This document shows positions 24,227 through 37,687 of a stretch of DNA of 64,000 nucleotides, piece by piece; positions within the stretch are counted from its first letter, which is position 1, and each line of letters opens with the position of its first letter. The notes below the pieces were generated by a model that worked only from the letters and a program-made list of their open reading frames with translations, was not told where the DNA came from and did not search any database. The stretch covers positions 20,527,559-20,591,558 of the forward strand of contig CM055193.1 of NCBI GenBank assembly GCA_029224185.1, in the 5' to 3' direction. The DNA is from Karalla daura (Eukaryota > Chordata > Actinopteri > Chaetodontiformes > Leiognathidae). The position numbers and the translations under genes are program-made.

Positions 24227-24242
24227 GGCGCGCGCGCGCGCC
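24143..24242. repeat. Compound (TC)n(CA)n tract followed by a CG palindrome
   Basis: A TC run (to about 24170) passes into a CA run (to about 24224) and then a 16-bp alternating CG palindrome at 24227-24242. All three are alternating purine-pyrimidine or mirror-type sequences prone to non-B DNA. It lies within about 200 bp of the candidate flna first-exon donor. Confidence 0.9.
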
Positions 24243-24403
24243 CTCACGACACCCGCTCACCGTGCCCCACCTGGACCGGGACCCCAAAGACCATCAGGAG
24301 CATCGTCGCATCTACACACACACTCACCTACACCCACAGCCACCCACCTACCCCCCCCCCCCCCACACACACACACACTCACACAGTGACAGAACTTACT
24401 TAC

Positions 24404-24597
24404 AGAACTTGGCAGCCGGTGTCCCTGCAGGGTCTGTGGTCTGTGCCGCACCGAGGTCCCGCACTCCCGTCTTCCTCCCACAGTCCCAGTGAGGGGGAAT
24501 GAGTGAACTGGTTGTAGCCGACTGGTTGCGTAAAGGAAAGATGGAGATGGCTCCTCCGCTCCTTTGCTCTTTTCTACTTCGGTGACTCCTCAGTCTG

Positions 24598-24641
<44 letters not shown>

Positions 24642-24700
24642 CGCTCGCTCGCTCTAGCTCTCGCTCTCCACCGCAGTGAGAGACCTTAATTGGTAAACGG
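24404..24700 (-). other. flna: Candidate noncoding first exon of flna (start not defined)
   Basis: On the minus strand an exon-like GC-rich stretch ends at AAGTTCT|GTAAGTAAG, a near-ideal donor with exon end at 24404. It would splice to the acceptor at 17133 across an intron of about 7.3 kb. The transcription start cannot be read from sequence; 24700 is only a placeholder. Other CpG-rich candidates lie at 23.7-23.9 kb and 21.3-21.8 kb. Confidence 0.35.
24602..24652. repeat. (TC)n and (GCTC)n microsatellite
   Basis: A TC run to about 24638, then several GCTC units. It lies within the candidate first exon or proximal promoter of flna. Confidence 0.95.
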
Positions 24701-24779
24701 GTAAAGAGGTACTGGGGGTGTATCTCTCTAGCTCTCTCTCTCTCCTTCTCTCTCTCTCTCAGTGTTTCTGCCCTTTTTT

Positions 24780-24835
24780 TACACGAATGACGTCATGACC
24801 TCGCCTTCAGGGTTTTAAAAGTATGACGTGATGGG
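24780..24835 (-). promoter_or_regulatory. CRE-type sites upstream of the candidate flna first exon
   Basis: A perfect CRE palindrome TGACGTCA lies at 24788-24795 and a one-mismatch TGACGTGA at 24824-24831, with a TTTTAAAA stretch between them. Their position just upstream of the candidate first exon fits a CREB/ATF-responsive promoter, but no function is shown. Confidence 0.35.
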
Positions 24836-24950
24836 CTCGGGCAGTGCCACTATCATCTCTCCACCCACCCCCTTTTCACTTCGCCTTGGGGGTGTGTGCA
24901 GACAGATCCTGATCCCCAGTTTCCTCTGATGTGTGTGTGTGTGTGTATGT

Positions 24951-25004
<54 letters not shown>

Positions 25005-26232
25005 TGTCCTCTCCTTCCTGTTATCTGTTATTGTTCACATAGACTGGGGAACATGGGGAGCTGCGTATCTCTCCCACCCTGACTACAGTTGGAGGTGTGT
25101 GTGTGTGTGCTGTGCGTGTATGTGTGTTTGAGTGCTCTCCAGCTGAGCATTGGCTCAGGAAACAGGAATGTTGGGCCTGTGCTGTGCCCTCCACAGTTCA
25201 TCGGTCTGATGGGATGATGGACACAGAGGGGGGGTGATGGGGGAGGTGGAGGTAGAGTGAGTGTGGAGGGTAGGGTGAAATCAGACAGAGAGTCAAAACA
25301 GATTGAAGAGGACAATTGGAATACATTTTGAATATCATCCGTGACTTCATTATATCATATGATTATGGATCGGCATTAACCTTAAAGTTACAGCTGGTAA
25401 AACATGCTTCTGTCGACTGTTGGGGGAGACTCTGACTTGTTGAGGAGATACGGGTGGAGGCAGATGTTGTAACTTTGTCCAGAACCTGAGCCAGATGTAC
25501 CAGGTCAGAGCCATTAGTCTCTCCCACATCCTGCCTACCTTTAAAATGTTATGAATAAACCTCTGAAATGCTATAGGCTTAATGTCAGAGGTATGGGTCG
25601 AGAAATGGGGGGTTGAGAAATGAACTCAGAGCCTGCTGTTCCAAGGCTGGCTTCAAAAGTGAGTCACTCTCCAGTGACCAGCATTAACATTATATATGTG
25701 TGGGTGCAGTGACCGCTTGAAAGAAGTGCTTTTAAACATACTGCCACTTACAAGTCTCATCATTTTGCAGCTTTTCAATCTGAATCACATTTATCATGAA
25801 ATCAGTCAGACCATTAAAGTGTAACCTTAAACCAGAGAGGTCTACCAGAATCAAAGCATGTAGGGCAAAAGTGATTTAGAAGTATTTTACGGGGGAGAAA
25901 AGTGTCCTCTGAGACATTCATAATGTTGCTCATTTCTCTGACTATTGAGAGAAGAATACAGAGGAGGGGGAATAAAGACACCAGAGGATGTGATGGATCA
26001 AAATACCCATAATACACTGTTAACTTGTAGTTCAGTCAACTTGTCCCTTTAACCCCAATTCATTTTTGTTAGAAGGGGGCAAGTCATAAAAACGAATCTA
26101 TGTGTGGCTTTGTGAATGTGTTTGTATTAACGAGAGCCAGATGTTTGCTGCTGCGGCTGTGGGCTTAAGCGCAGTCAGTGACATCATCTGTATGCAGTTT
26201 GTTGAAGTTACATCACCAGAGGCTGTTGAAGT

Positions 26233-26234
<2 letters not shown>

Positions 26235-26306
<72 letters not shown>
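26235..26306. repeat. (CA)n microsatellite, about 36 units
   Basis: A 72-bp uninterrupted CA run in the intergenic region. Frames through it are artefacts. Confidence 0.97.
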
Positions 26307-26310
<4 letters not shown>

Positions 26311-27839
26311 CATAATTGAGGAGAGATAGAGTCCACAGCAATGTCCTGCCACAGGATAACATTCACACAACATTAACTTCCGTAGTTATGCAGACAACAC
26401 TTTGATCTACGCACACTGGCTCCTGTCTTGACCATAAGAAACTTTTCAGTGTCCCACAACTTCACCCATCTAAATAACAATTAGTAAGAATCAGAATCAC
26501 ATGTAAACTACAGGTGGTACTGGAGGGGGTCTGTGTATCCTCGAACTGTGCTAGAACCAAGCATGTATGCAAGGGGGACTTGCATGTAGGTTGGAAATGT
26601 TTCTTAATCAAGAGCCATTTGTTAAACTGAACAAAATGTTGCTTCATAGGTGAAGTTATAGTTTTCCTTGTTAAGTACTTTGTAAGTATTCCATGTATCT
26701 GTAACGGCCAATAAAATGTCAAACATGATAATAACAAACATTTTGTGGGACCGTTTGAAATGGGCAGGTGCAAGGTAAACAGGCAACAGGCAATTTTTGA
26801 CGGGCAACGCAAAGTAAACAAACATTTGCAAAATGTTTTCATGCGCAAGACAGAAAAGCAAAGATTGTGACAAAAGCTACTTTTGTGATGCAATGCACCG
26901 CTTTACTTGATGTAACTGATGAACATGGATGCCATTGGGATGTCAGTGAATAGATCTGATTCTTCACATAATGTAAACAAACCTTGCAAAAATCTCAAAA
27001 TAGGTTCCAAGGTGTTGTTGCGTTCCCCAGATAATAGGTTGCCCATTTGGAGAAAAGATATAAAAGCACCTGGTTAAGTGTGTAAAAGCAGTATTGTTCA
27101 ATGTCAGGAGCTTTTGCAGGGCTGGATATACAACTTCAAAGTGTTGGAGAGTGATAGCTCCACAGACGGCAGTTAAAACCAGGCTCCAGCTGACAGTCTC
27201 ACAACAAGGTTTATCTTTTATACCCAGTTACGGAGGTGAAGTGGCCAATTGTTTGGCTGTAAGCGAAGGAGGAATGTTTGTCTTTAATGGCCCACGTGCA
27301 GTCACTTTCTGCCACTTGTTCTTCTTCATACACACACACACACACATACACACACACGCACACACACACAATCGAGCTAAGTTTAAGCGCACAGTCCGAC
27401 AGACAAAGTTAAAGTTGCTGCCAAGCTGACTGGCCACAGACATCAGCCCTGAGCTCTTAGATTATACCCATAAACAGCACATTAAATCCCTCTTGCAGGT
27501 AATTATACAAATATCTTCAGTCTCTTTATTCGCATGCCTAGTTTTCTCTCACCCCCCCGTACAATCCGACTCTCACACAAGCACATAAAAGTGGCTCCCA
27601 AATGACAAAGTGGAGCAAGTATGGAAAAACGTCACCCATTAAATCGAATGGAGTCCATATTTAGACATGTGAAATATGGAGAGGCTTTTATGACCGACTG
27701 AGGCAGACAAATCAGTTGAGCAGAAAAAGCCATGAAAAGGATGAGGGCAGAGGGACTAAGGAATGACCACATGTGATTTTGTGTATGACAAAATGAAGAC
27801 ATGACAATAACACTTAATCCTTAAAAACTGGATCCACTT

Positions 27840-28600
27840 TGATATCTCCAAGGGGCCCAGTCATAAGCCTTCTCCAGATTCACAAAGCTCATGTGGACTG
27901 GTATGGCAAACTACCATGCCCCTCCAGCACCCTTTGAGAGTAAAGAGCTGCTCTAGTGTTCTGTGACCAGGATAAAAAACACATTGTTCTGCCTCAATCC
28001 AAGGTTCAACAAACAGTCACAGTCTCCTCTCCAACACCCTAGACTTTCCCAGGGAGGCTAAAAAGTGACATCCCCCTAGAGTTGGAGCACACTCTGGTCC
28101 CCCAGCCTGCCACTGTGGAGGCACAATGTGGCATCCATGACAGTCCTATGACATCCAGATCATTAAGAGCCTAGTGATGAGTGGATCCACCTCTAAGTCC
28201 TCCAGCTCCGTTTCTTGATTGTCATAGGATTGAGATCTTTGAACTACCTTGAACAACCAATGGACTACTCTCAGCAGAGGTCAGCAGGGTTTACTGAGGC
28301 AATGGACAATGGACAGTTTGCCAGAATTGCTTGCCATAATCGCTTTGGGCTGACTGCAAGTCTTTTTCTATGCTCATTAAACCTCTAGCACGGACCACTT
28401 GGATTCCATAACTCCCACTAGCCGTGAGATGCCGTGTAAAGTGGGAGATGTATGGCGACCTGACCAGGTCTCAGTCAAATGTTCCCAGTAGGTCATCAGT
28501 ATTTGTTTGTGGTTTCATGAGTCTGTCCGGCATCTTCCCCCTGTCACTTTAATCAGATGTTTTGATCACTATCAGCCAGCGTTAACATAACCAACATAGC
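27840..28600 (-). pseudogene. Decayed RTE/Rex3-like LINE reverse transcriptase fragment
   Basis: On the minus strand, scattered across frames, are blocks typical of fish RTE-type reverse transcriptases: a GTRVCSN..RG then SLFSLPGKV block, VEPWIEAEQCVFYPG and VNLEKAYDWAP. Stops and frameshifts separate them. This is an old, inactive insertion; clade assignment is by similarity from memory. Confidence 0.65.
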
Positions 28601-29020
28601 TAGCATAGCTGGGTTTCCCCACGAGAAGTCAGAACTGAAGAAGTTTCTCTGATTAGGGATAAAACATCTTCAAGAAATCAAGTACAGTTGTCACAATTTT
28701 CAATTCCTTATATCTGTAAGAATGAAAATCTCCACAGACTGGTATAGTTAAGGAAGGGTGAGTACTTTTTTTCTTTCCTGAACACTTGGAGACACTACTG
28801 AACTTTTTTTTTTGCTGTAAACTGTTCAATTAACACTTGCACACTCATACTCATCCAATGAGCATGATGGAGTCATATCTCACCTATCATCATAAGTTGT
28901 CTGTGGAGATCTAAAGTCATAAAGGACGTCTGGTGTCGCACTGACTCACTGAGCCACTTATATATGAGTCACACACGCTCGCCACAAATCTCGGGAATAA
29001 TGACAAGCTTGCAAGTGCAT

Positions 29021-29064
<44 letters not shown>

Positions 29065-31379
29065 TGGAGTTTAGTGTCTGCATACAGCATGTGTGCTGTG
29101 GTGTTTCTTTCTGGGAAAGCTGAAGTGTGTGTGTGTGTGTGCGTGCGTGCATGTGTGTGTGTGCGTGTGCATGTGTGTGTGCGTTCACCATTGGAAAGTG
29201 TCTGTCTGTTTTCTATCTCTGTGTATTCCCACACTACACAGCCTGAGAGGTAATCGGGCTAAAGGCTACGTGCTAACCAGCCTGGAGATGATGTCATTGA
29301 TGTTAAGCATGTGTGTAAGTAGATTGTGTAGATGTGTGTGTGAGTGCGTGGGTGTATGTGTGCATGTCTCTTTGATCTCTTTCTTTGCACCGGCACACCC
29401 TTGCCTTTACAGGGTTTATCAATAAAACCTGGAGATATACATTTTAAACAAATCTACATGCATTCAGTTAGTAATTGTTGAAACATAGTATGTGATGTGT
29501 GTGTGTCCCTGATGTCATTAGTCATTAATCCTGATATATGCTCTTATTCTTACTTACCTTAACATTTTCACCGCACAAAGCTTTCTCATTTCTCAATCTT
29601 ATGATTCTGACTCCTATGTATGTGTAAATAGGAATATGAATAGAATACTTTTCATACAACTAGTCTAAACTATGTAATCCAGTTAATGTCTGTTATTTGG
29701 AGTAAGATCAGTATTCAGGACATTGCTGTGCGTGTAAGTATAGCAGCATTTCACCTCATCAGAACAGACACAGTTTGAGATTTGCTGTGGAAGTGAATAA
29801 AACTTTGTGGTTCTCTGAACCTTTGGGTGATCCCTGCAGTCCCAGGAGGCAAACTAACCCCACCCCTAAGTAATCGACTCGGGTGTAGTGTGAAGAAGGT
29901 GCATAACAGCGAAGCCAGATGGATGTCGGACATTTTAGCTGCTTTGTTAACTTGGCTCTGACGCCCAGCTCTGCCTTGGTCTTGTCACTGCCTCTCTGGC
30001 CATATTAAGAAGATGACTCAGATTGGAGGAGAGGGAGAGAGAGAGAGAGAAAAAGACAGAGAGAGGAAGAGGGAGAGAGAGGAAGACAGAGAGCAACCTG
30101 GACCCGATCCCAGATCCTCAGTTCCTGTTGGGTAATGACTACATGAGGCTACACGAATGTGTGTCTGTGCGTCCCACTGTATGTTCGTGTAATCACATTA
30201 AATTGTATGAGTAAGTTACAGTAAAAGTAGAACATCTGAGCCAGTTTATCATGAGCTCTCTTTCTCCCTCCCTATGTGTGTGTGTGTGTGTGTGTGCATT
30301 CCAGGCAGATACTGAAACGAGACAGTGGCATACTGCATCAACACGAGATATCCACGCTCTTTAAAAGGAGACTCGGTTGAACCGAATGAATCAGTTGACA
30401 GGAATCCACTACCAGCCATCTTGGCAAAACACATCACACAAGAGCACACCCTGAAAAACACACATGCAAGTCCTCCACGTTCATTGAGACACAGACCGGA
30501 GAGTGGTGTGAGAGCATCCCAGAAGCCTTGGCTTCAAACAACATGCTAATCCCTCATCCCCCTCAGCCCCACCCATCTGCTGATGTAGGTGAGGGACATT
30601 TAACAACCTGAGATTGCACACACACACACACACACACACTCTTACACACAAGTACATTTAAACACTGACGGCCTTCTCCATCTACTAACACAGCCTTTTA
30701 AGGTAAGCGCTGCTTTCCCTCTGCCTGTCTGTCTGTTGTTGCCTCCACTCGCTAACTCACTGTGTGTCTCTCAGCCTGCACGCCCCTCAACTCGCCCCAA
30801 CCACCTTCTTATCCCAAAACCAGACCCCCCACCCACCCACCCACCATTCTTTTTCCTAACTTTTTTTTCTGTGTCTCCGGCTCAAATGATGCTGGATTCC
30901 CTCGTGACCCTCCGTCTCTGTGGGGTCAGCAGAGAACAGCAGCTAATAGAGAGCTCAAAAGACAAGGAGCAAAGCAAAGAAAGGGAGAGAGAGATCAACT
31001 CTGGATATCTGAGGGGGCCATATTAAACTGGTTTCCAGGGCAGGAATAGTTTCCCAAGACTTTACTTATTCTTGCTCACTCTTTAAAGGCTCTTAATAAG
31101 CAGGTTCAAATGTATGTTAACCACTCATTTGCTTACATTCAGACCCAGGTCCCTCATATCTGCTTGGCAAAGCCCTCTCTCATGCACATCTGAGAGACCT
31201 GGGCCTGAATGTAAGCAAATGAGACCACCCATCCCTCATCTATCCCAATTTGTACCTTTACGGTGTCACATGTATCTGCTGATGAGCAACACACAAAAAG
31301 AAGATGGAGAAGCTCCCTTCACAGATCATCAGCACACCATTTGCTCAAACCTAGGGGCAATTTTAGAGCCTGATTTATC

Positions 31380-32160
31380 TCTGCATCCATAAGACAACAC
31401 ACTTAGGGTCAATGTAGAGTCTCCAATCAACCTAAACATGGATGTTTTTGGACTGTTCAAAATACCTCTGACTGAACAGCTAATCAATGGACACACTGGA
31501 CTCAGGTATAGAGAAAATCAAGTGGCAATGTTAAAGGGGTCAGGGAATCTGTCTGGCCATGCTTGTTGTCATCCAAACTGGCACATATCCTCCCTAGAAT
31601 TAATGACGATCAATATCTTATAGCTTTAAAAAAATCGAAGTCCTCCTCTCCACTTATTTTCTGTAAATACTGTTCATTTAAATTTTATATTGAAAACAAA
31701 ATGACAAAATTGTTTCCCATCATATTATCAACACATCCAAAGACTGAATGTTCTCCTCATTTGGGTGGGTTTTCTCTGGGTACTCCGGTCTCCTCATATA
31801 GTCCAAAAACATGCAAGTTAACACCGACTGAACAGTGTCATGTGTCATGTGATGGGTTCATGGTGTATTCCCTGCCCTCACCCCCGCAACACCTTTAGGG
31901 GACAAAGATCATGGAAAACCCCAGCCTGCCACCATTCTCTGTCCCTTCCAACCCAACGAGACCCCATTGGTTGTGTGGTCTGTCAGGCTGTGCTTGTCCC
32001 CTGCTGATGTTGTTGTTGGCATGGGTCCGTCTCTCTCCCACCATCTATCACTATTTATATGTGCTTGTAAGATTTTGTTTTTATAGACTCTGCACGGCAC
32101 TTAACACAGTGAGAACTGTGTTTGAATGTGCTTTGTGAATAAAATGTACTCACTTTCCTA
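31380..32160. repeat. SINE/LINE-tail fragments
   Basis: At 31380-31460 a minus-strand piece carries the text complementary to CCTAAACATGGATGTTTTTG. At 31745-32160 a plus-strand piece starts GGGTTTTCTCTGGGTACTCC, continues with GTCCAAAAACATGCAAG and ends near GTGCTTTGTGAATAAAATGT, a tail type common in fish retroposons. Confidence 0.45.
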
Positions 32161-35100
32161 CTAAAGCCAAAAGAAATCCTACTTGTTTATCATTTGGTGG
32201 CCTCTGCATCTGTGTGTGTGGTGTAGAGCTAGAGAGATGGGCTCCAGCAGTTTTGTCCATATAAGGGGGGAGGAATGTAGAGAGAGAGAGAAGCTATGAA
32301 TGACTGATTGCCCTCCGTCCCTCCCTCCCTCCCTTCCTCCCTCTCTAAATCTAGTTTTCATGCTTGATAAGTGTCCACACACACGAATACACGCATGCCC
32401 GTGTGCCGGGTCATACCTGTGTAAACACTCACATCCACTCAGGTCAGACGGGGTGGTGTGTCAGAGGGCCTGATGACATCACCACCAGTCCTCGTCAGCT
32501 GGGTGTGAGCGTGTGTGTGTGTGTGTGTGTGTGTGTGGGTCTTGCTCGTCCAGGTAAACACGAACGTGTGATTTATGTGCATTACATCACTGCAGGCAGA
32601 CACAGGTAAAGCCACACACACTCGTGAACGCAGCTGCAAGTATGTGTGTGTGTGTGTGTGCGCGTGCGTGGTCGCTCTGGAATCCTTTTGTCCCGCCGGT
32701 GCGCGATGAAATGTGAGGTGACGGCCGTCGTCCTCACCTGTGTCTGCAGCCGAATCACTGGAAACAGATGTTGAAGGAAAAGGGGTGATGATGTCAGCCC
32801 AATGGAGGCCGAGGGGATCTGACAGAGATGCATTCCTGGTGTGACTACGTGTGCGTGTTACTACAGGATGCACAGGAAAGAATGTGTGTGTGTGTGTGTG
32901 GGTGCGTGTTTGTGTTGGGGGGGTGGGGGGGGTGTTGAAATCAGAAACCATGTCTTGTTCGAGAAAATGGCTGAGAAGGGAGGAAGGGAGGAAACATATT
33001 TAGCCCTTGCTCTCTTTGACCCTCATCATCCGTCCTCCTTGGACGATGCCTGTTGCTGAACTCCTCAAGAAGTGACCCAGTTCAGGGATTCACATTTTTT
33101 TTCTCCGTCGCAGTTGAAGCTCATTGTTTGAGGCGACGATCAGATAGTGCTACCACCGTGGTCATGGTCTCAGTAGTATTCAGCCTAAACGGAGCGAGTG
33201 TGTAGAGAGAAGGGAACGGGGGGAGGGCGGGAGTTCAGTTATTAGTAAAAAACATTGGGATCATAGGACAATGAGATCAGATCAGTCGGATCAGTGCTGT
33301 GGTGTTTCCTCTCTCTCTCTCTCTCTCTCGCTCCTCTCTCTCTGACACACACACACACACTCTCTCTCTCTGCTCTCACATGAACTGCATGACATCATAT
33401 GATCTCATTACTGAAGAAGTTGAGCCTGACGCACAGACAGGCAGAGGCACGACCCCAGACACACGCACACACGCATGCACGCGCACGCACACACACACAC
33501 ACACACACACTGACAGCTAGCTTATTCTGTATATTTACAGCATACATGTACAATTTACTTACTCACTCACAGCAGTTGACTGAGCGTCTACTTGTCTTTC
33601 CCGTCTTTTACTTTGCCCTGTTTGCCCTGAATCCATTTCACGTCTTTTGTTTTTCTCCTTCAAGTATTTCTACCTTTGCTTTGGCCACACATGCCTGTAG
33701 CTAATTGTTATGCCAATAAAACACAATAAGTTATGTGTGTGTGTGTGTGTTTCAAGAGACGCGGTTGGACCCAAAGACAAGCATCACGTCTCTTGTTTCC
33801 TTCAAACATTGCTGAGTAAATGAATTATTGTTACAGCTCCACAATGGCGTCTTAGGGGTGAAGAGAGGAGTGAATCAGACTCTTTTGTTTATGTTTTCCC
33901 TGGCATCGGTCTCCGTAGCAACACCTCCTTTACACTTCCTGATTACCAGCACACATGCACACACATACACACCAAATGACCACTCAGCGAAAATTCCCCT
34001 GCATTGCACAATCAGACACGCTCACTGCGAGCGACACTGTGCGCCACCGCTACTCCTCCACACAGACTGCAGACGAGCTGGTGCTTTGAAATAATATCAC
34101 GCCTCACCTCTATAATGTAATAATAATAATACCCATGGTCACATGCTCAGCTAGAGGGCTGTATAAAAGTCAGACACTGCCTCCAATCAACACCAGGGCA
34201 GTGTTAAATCGACCTGTTGCATCTGTGGCTTTCACAGGTAGAGCCTGCAAACTCATCACAGAAAGACCCTCAGTTGGACTCAAACACACAAAACACTGCA
34301 CCTAAATGACACCTGATGTACATGAACATCAGTGAATTTTGTTTTTTTTTATTTTCTTGAAGTCACACTTGAACTGAAACCTACTCCCCCGTGACAAAAT
34401 AAACCCAAATTCAAGCACTTAATGGAAATGCAAGAGCCACTCTCAGTTCTGTTATGAATGTTGCACAGCCCGGGTGCACACATGTACACACACGCAGTCG
34501 ACAGCAGTAATTGTATTCAAGTGATTGAACAAGACCAAGACCAAGCCAAAAAGATCTGAACTCAAATAAGCCAGTGGCTTCTAGGGCAAATATTCAAGTT
34601 CAACACTGGGATTTCATATTGAGAACACACACAAATACATACACCCAAGTACGCACGCACGCATACACACACACACACACATACAGAGGCATGCACAGTG
34701 CCAGTGAGGCATGCACAGTGCCCTGATACTTACAGAGCTGTGTTGTATTGTTTTAGAGTTACTAAGGAAGCTGTTTGGAATGGGGACGAAAAAATGACTA
34801 GAGTGTAAACAGAGACTGCACCCCTCCAAACACGCACATAAAGACACGCATGCATGCAGACACTGGTCCAAGTTTCACAACTGATCCATCAGCACCTGTG
34901 AGAGAGACCTTGAAGCATTTTAGAATATCTTCAAAGCTAAAGTCAACAAATTGACCGTGGAAATAGTCATCCATCATTTTATTTGTAGAACAGCAGGTGA
35001 TTCAATGATTACTTGGTGCAGCTATAATGTCTTCATATAAATATATCAACAGCTTATCTTGAGCATCTTATCTCATGACCCAACCCAACTGCAACCTCAC

Positions 35101-35328
35101 TGACAACCGAGCCGTGCCCTCATGCAGGTCTGCAGACAGAAACTCAGTCCCCTGCTGTTTTGTTGTGATCCCATATGATGAATGAACTTATGTAATATAT
35201 TTAGTTTATATAACGTACACACATCTCCAAGATCCCTCTACAACACGAGCCATTTTAACCTTCTGCATTCATGTTCTGCACACGGACCACAACAGCATTG
35301 CTACCCCCTGAGCCTCATACACACCAGG

Positions 35329-35331
<3 letters not shown>

Positions 35332-35393
<62 letters not shown>
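35332..35393. repeat. (GT)n microsatellite, about 31 units
   Basis: An uninterrupted 62-bp GT run. Confidence 0.97.
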
Positions 35394-35396
<3 letters not shown>

Positions 35397-35560
35397 GGGA
35401 GGGGGGGTGAGAGGGAGCTAAATTTCACTAACACAGGCTAGATGAACCTCCCAAACACACTTCCTTTTTCAGAGCAGTACATAGGGTGTTTCCCTTCACA
35501 CCCTGTTGCATCAGTCACTGGTCTGTCAATTGGTGTGTGTGTGAGTGTGTGTGTGTGTGC

Positions 35561-35594
35561 ATCTGTATATGGTTGAATAAAACCATATACAGAT
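35561..35594. repeat. Perfect 14-bp inverted repeat with 6-base loop
   Basis: ATCTGTATATGGTT, then GAATAA, then AACCATATACAGAT. The arms are perfect complements. There is no U-run after it and no adjacent gene. Confidence 0.9.
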
Positions 35595-35713
35595 AGTTTA
35601 TAGTATATTTTTCATAGTAACTCAAAGATTTTTATCTCTTGCTGGATCTAAATGATTTAATCCAACTTTTGGATCTCATCTGAAAGCATATGGGTTTTTT
35701 TTTATTTTTCTGT

Positions 35714-35715
<2 letters not shown>

Positions 35716-35767
<52 letters not shown>
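35716..35767. repeat. (GT)n microsatellite, about 26 units
   Basis: An uninterrupted GT run of about 52 bp. Confidence 0.97.
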
Positions 35768-35768
<1 letters not shown>

Positions 35769-37687
35769 TTGGCCACCAGGCACAGTGTGAGTGAAGAAGG
35801 ACCATTTTTGGTCCTTGCTCTTTTCTCAGGGTCACACATCATCCCCGTCCTTCAGTAGAGTGTGGAGCAGCTTCAGACAAAGCAGGAGAAGACAGAGAGG
35901 AGCACAGGATCGACCTGCAAATCAGGTCGCTTTGGTTGAATTCCTCCTGGGGTCACTGTCACCCTCACTGAGCTCAAGTGCACTGTAGTAGTAGAAGCAG
36001 TAGTGGTGGTAGTGGTAGTAGTAGTAGTACTGTCATAGAGACTGACAGCAACACCAACCTCACTCACTCTCAGCTCAGTTCGCATGATGTTAGGTTAAGG
36101 TTTAATAAGGTATCTATCCGTTATCTCACCTTCATCTCTTCATGTTTAAATATATTGTGTACATATTTCCTGCATTTCATGTAACTCAGGCCAAAGAATA
36201 TATTGTTAAAATTTTGATAAAACAACAAAACTACTGTATGTAAGACAGGCTATGCACTGTGAAATAGTACACAAAAGGCTTTATGGCCTGTGTCTGATGT
36301 TGCCTGCAGATTTACCTGAGTGTGAAAGACGACAACTGAGTCATATTGAAAGAGGTGTGAGAGCACCGAGCCCGGTGATGACCCCTGACAAATCCTGCAG
36401 GGATGCCTAACAGGCCGCGTTGTGTTGGGACGTCAAAGTGGCTCTCAGATCTGAGTCAGAATGAGGTCAGGATTCTCCACATTCCCCGGCTGGAAAGCAA
36501 CATTTGTTCTGCATTATCAGGAGTTTAGACATGAGCTCAGCGTCGCTTGCTGAGAATTAGTAGGCGAGAGAAGCTGCAGTGTCACCGGTCGGTGTGTGCT
36601 GCGACAGCGCCCTCCAGCGGCCACAATGCCACACCAGGACTGTCACAATGACGAGGTCCAACAGTAGTCAAAAAGTCCAAAGTCTACATACCAGAACGTA
36701 TCTGCTATCAATGTAAAATATAAAATATAAATCCATTTGCTCAGCCACTGGATTCAGGATGCCTCAGATACCATAGGTACCATGGCAAAGAACGCATTTT
36801 TGGCACGATGTGTTGGAGTTGTTATGTAAAATACTATTAATTCAAAAAAGACCTGACAGTAATCTTCTTTTCAGGCTATTTTCCAATCAACGTCAATATA
36901 AACTTAAATAAAGTGGCAAGCATTTACTACTATAATGATAATAATAAAACAACAAAGCAACCTCACCGATCTGTGTATGAACTCAGATCCAAATAATCAC
37001 ATGACACATACATTAAGAATGTTTTAATTATATATCTGTGTGTGTGTGTGTGTGTATAATGTAATGCATCATAATAAAATGACAAAGTGATACAAAATGC
37101 AGACAATAAAACAATGGAATGTATTGTAGCATGGCTTTTCCTGCCTACTCCCTAAAAGATTCTTTGTGCTAGTAAAAATAATATCGGAAAAAACATTTTA
37201 CATTATATTACACCTAACAAAATATCAGCATCTACCAGCTGATGTTGACAATGTTATTGTGTCTGCCTGTGCATATGATTGAAGCCAGGCCAAGTAAACA
37301 TATTGTTACTCTATCTTGTAACCTGGTGCACACTGTGAGCGTCTCTGTGCTGAACTACCTCCTGCAACTGACAATCATGTGTGTCATTTTTATCTTGCCT
37401 TCACTTTTTTTTACTAACTTACACTTAGTAAACTACAGGCACAGTTCAGTTCAATAGATGTGTTATCCGTTATCAGAGGTGTGTATATGTAACAAAATGA
37501 CAAATAACCACGTTTGTCCCACTCAACTGGAATGTGTTCACTTGAAAAGAGTTACTAAAATATACATCAAAAAGTTAAGGCTCATTTGGTCTGCTTCTGT
37601 TAGCATAAACATCTGAGGCTAAAACACCAACTCTCAAAGATTGAAGACATCTATTGGTTAGTGCAAAAGAGTGCAACATAACAGTCA

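Larger units (their letters stand above)
24900..37675. other. Intergenic region between flna and the receptor array
   Basis: About 12.8 kb with no supportable gene. Frames are short and mostly run through CA/GT tracts (24.93-25.0, 26.2, 29.0-29.2, 30.3, 32.5, 33.5, 35.3 and 35.7 kb). It holds the LINE relic at 27.8-28.6 kb, SINE-like pieces at 31.4 and 31.8-32.2 kb, and a hairpin at 35.56 kb. AATAAA motifs occur but cannot be tied to a gene. Confidence 0.6.
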
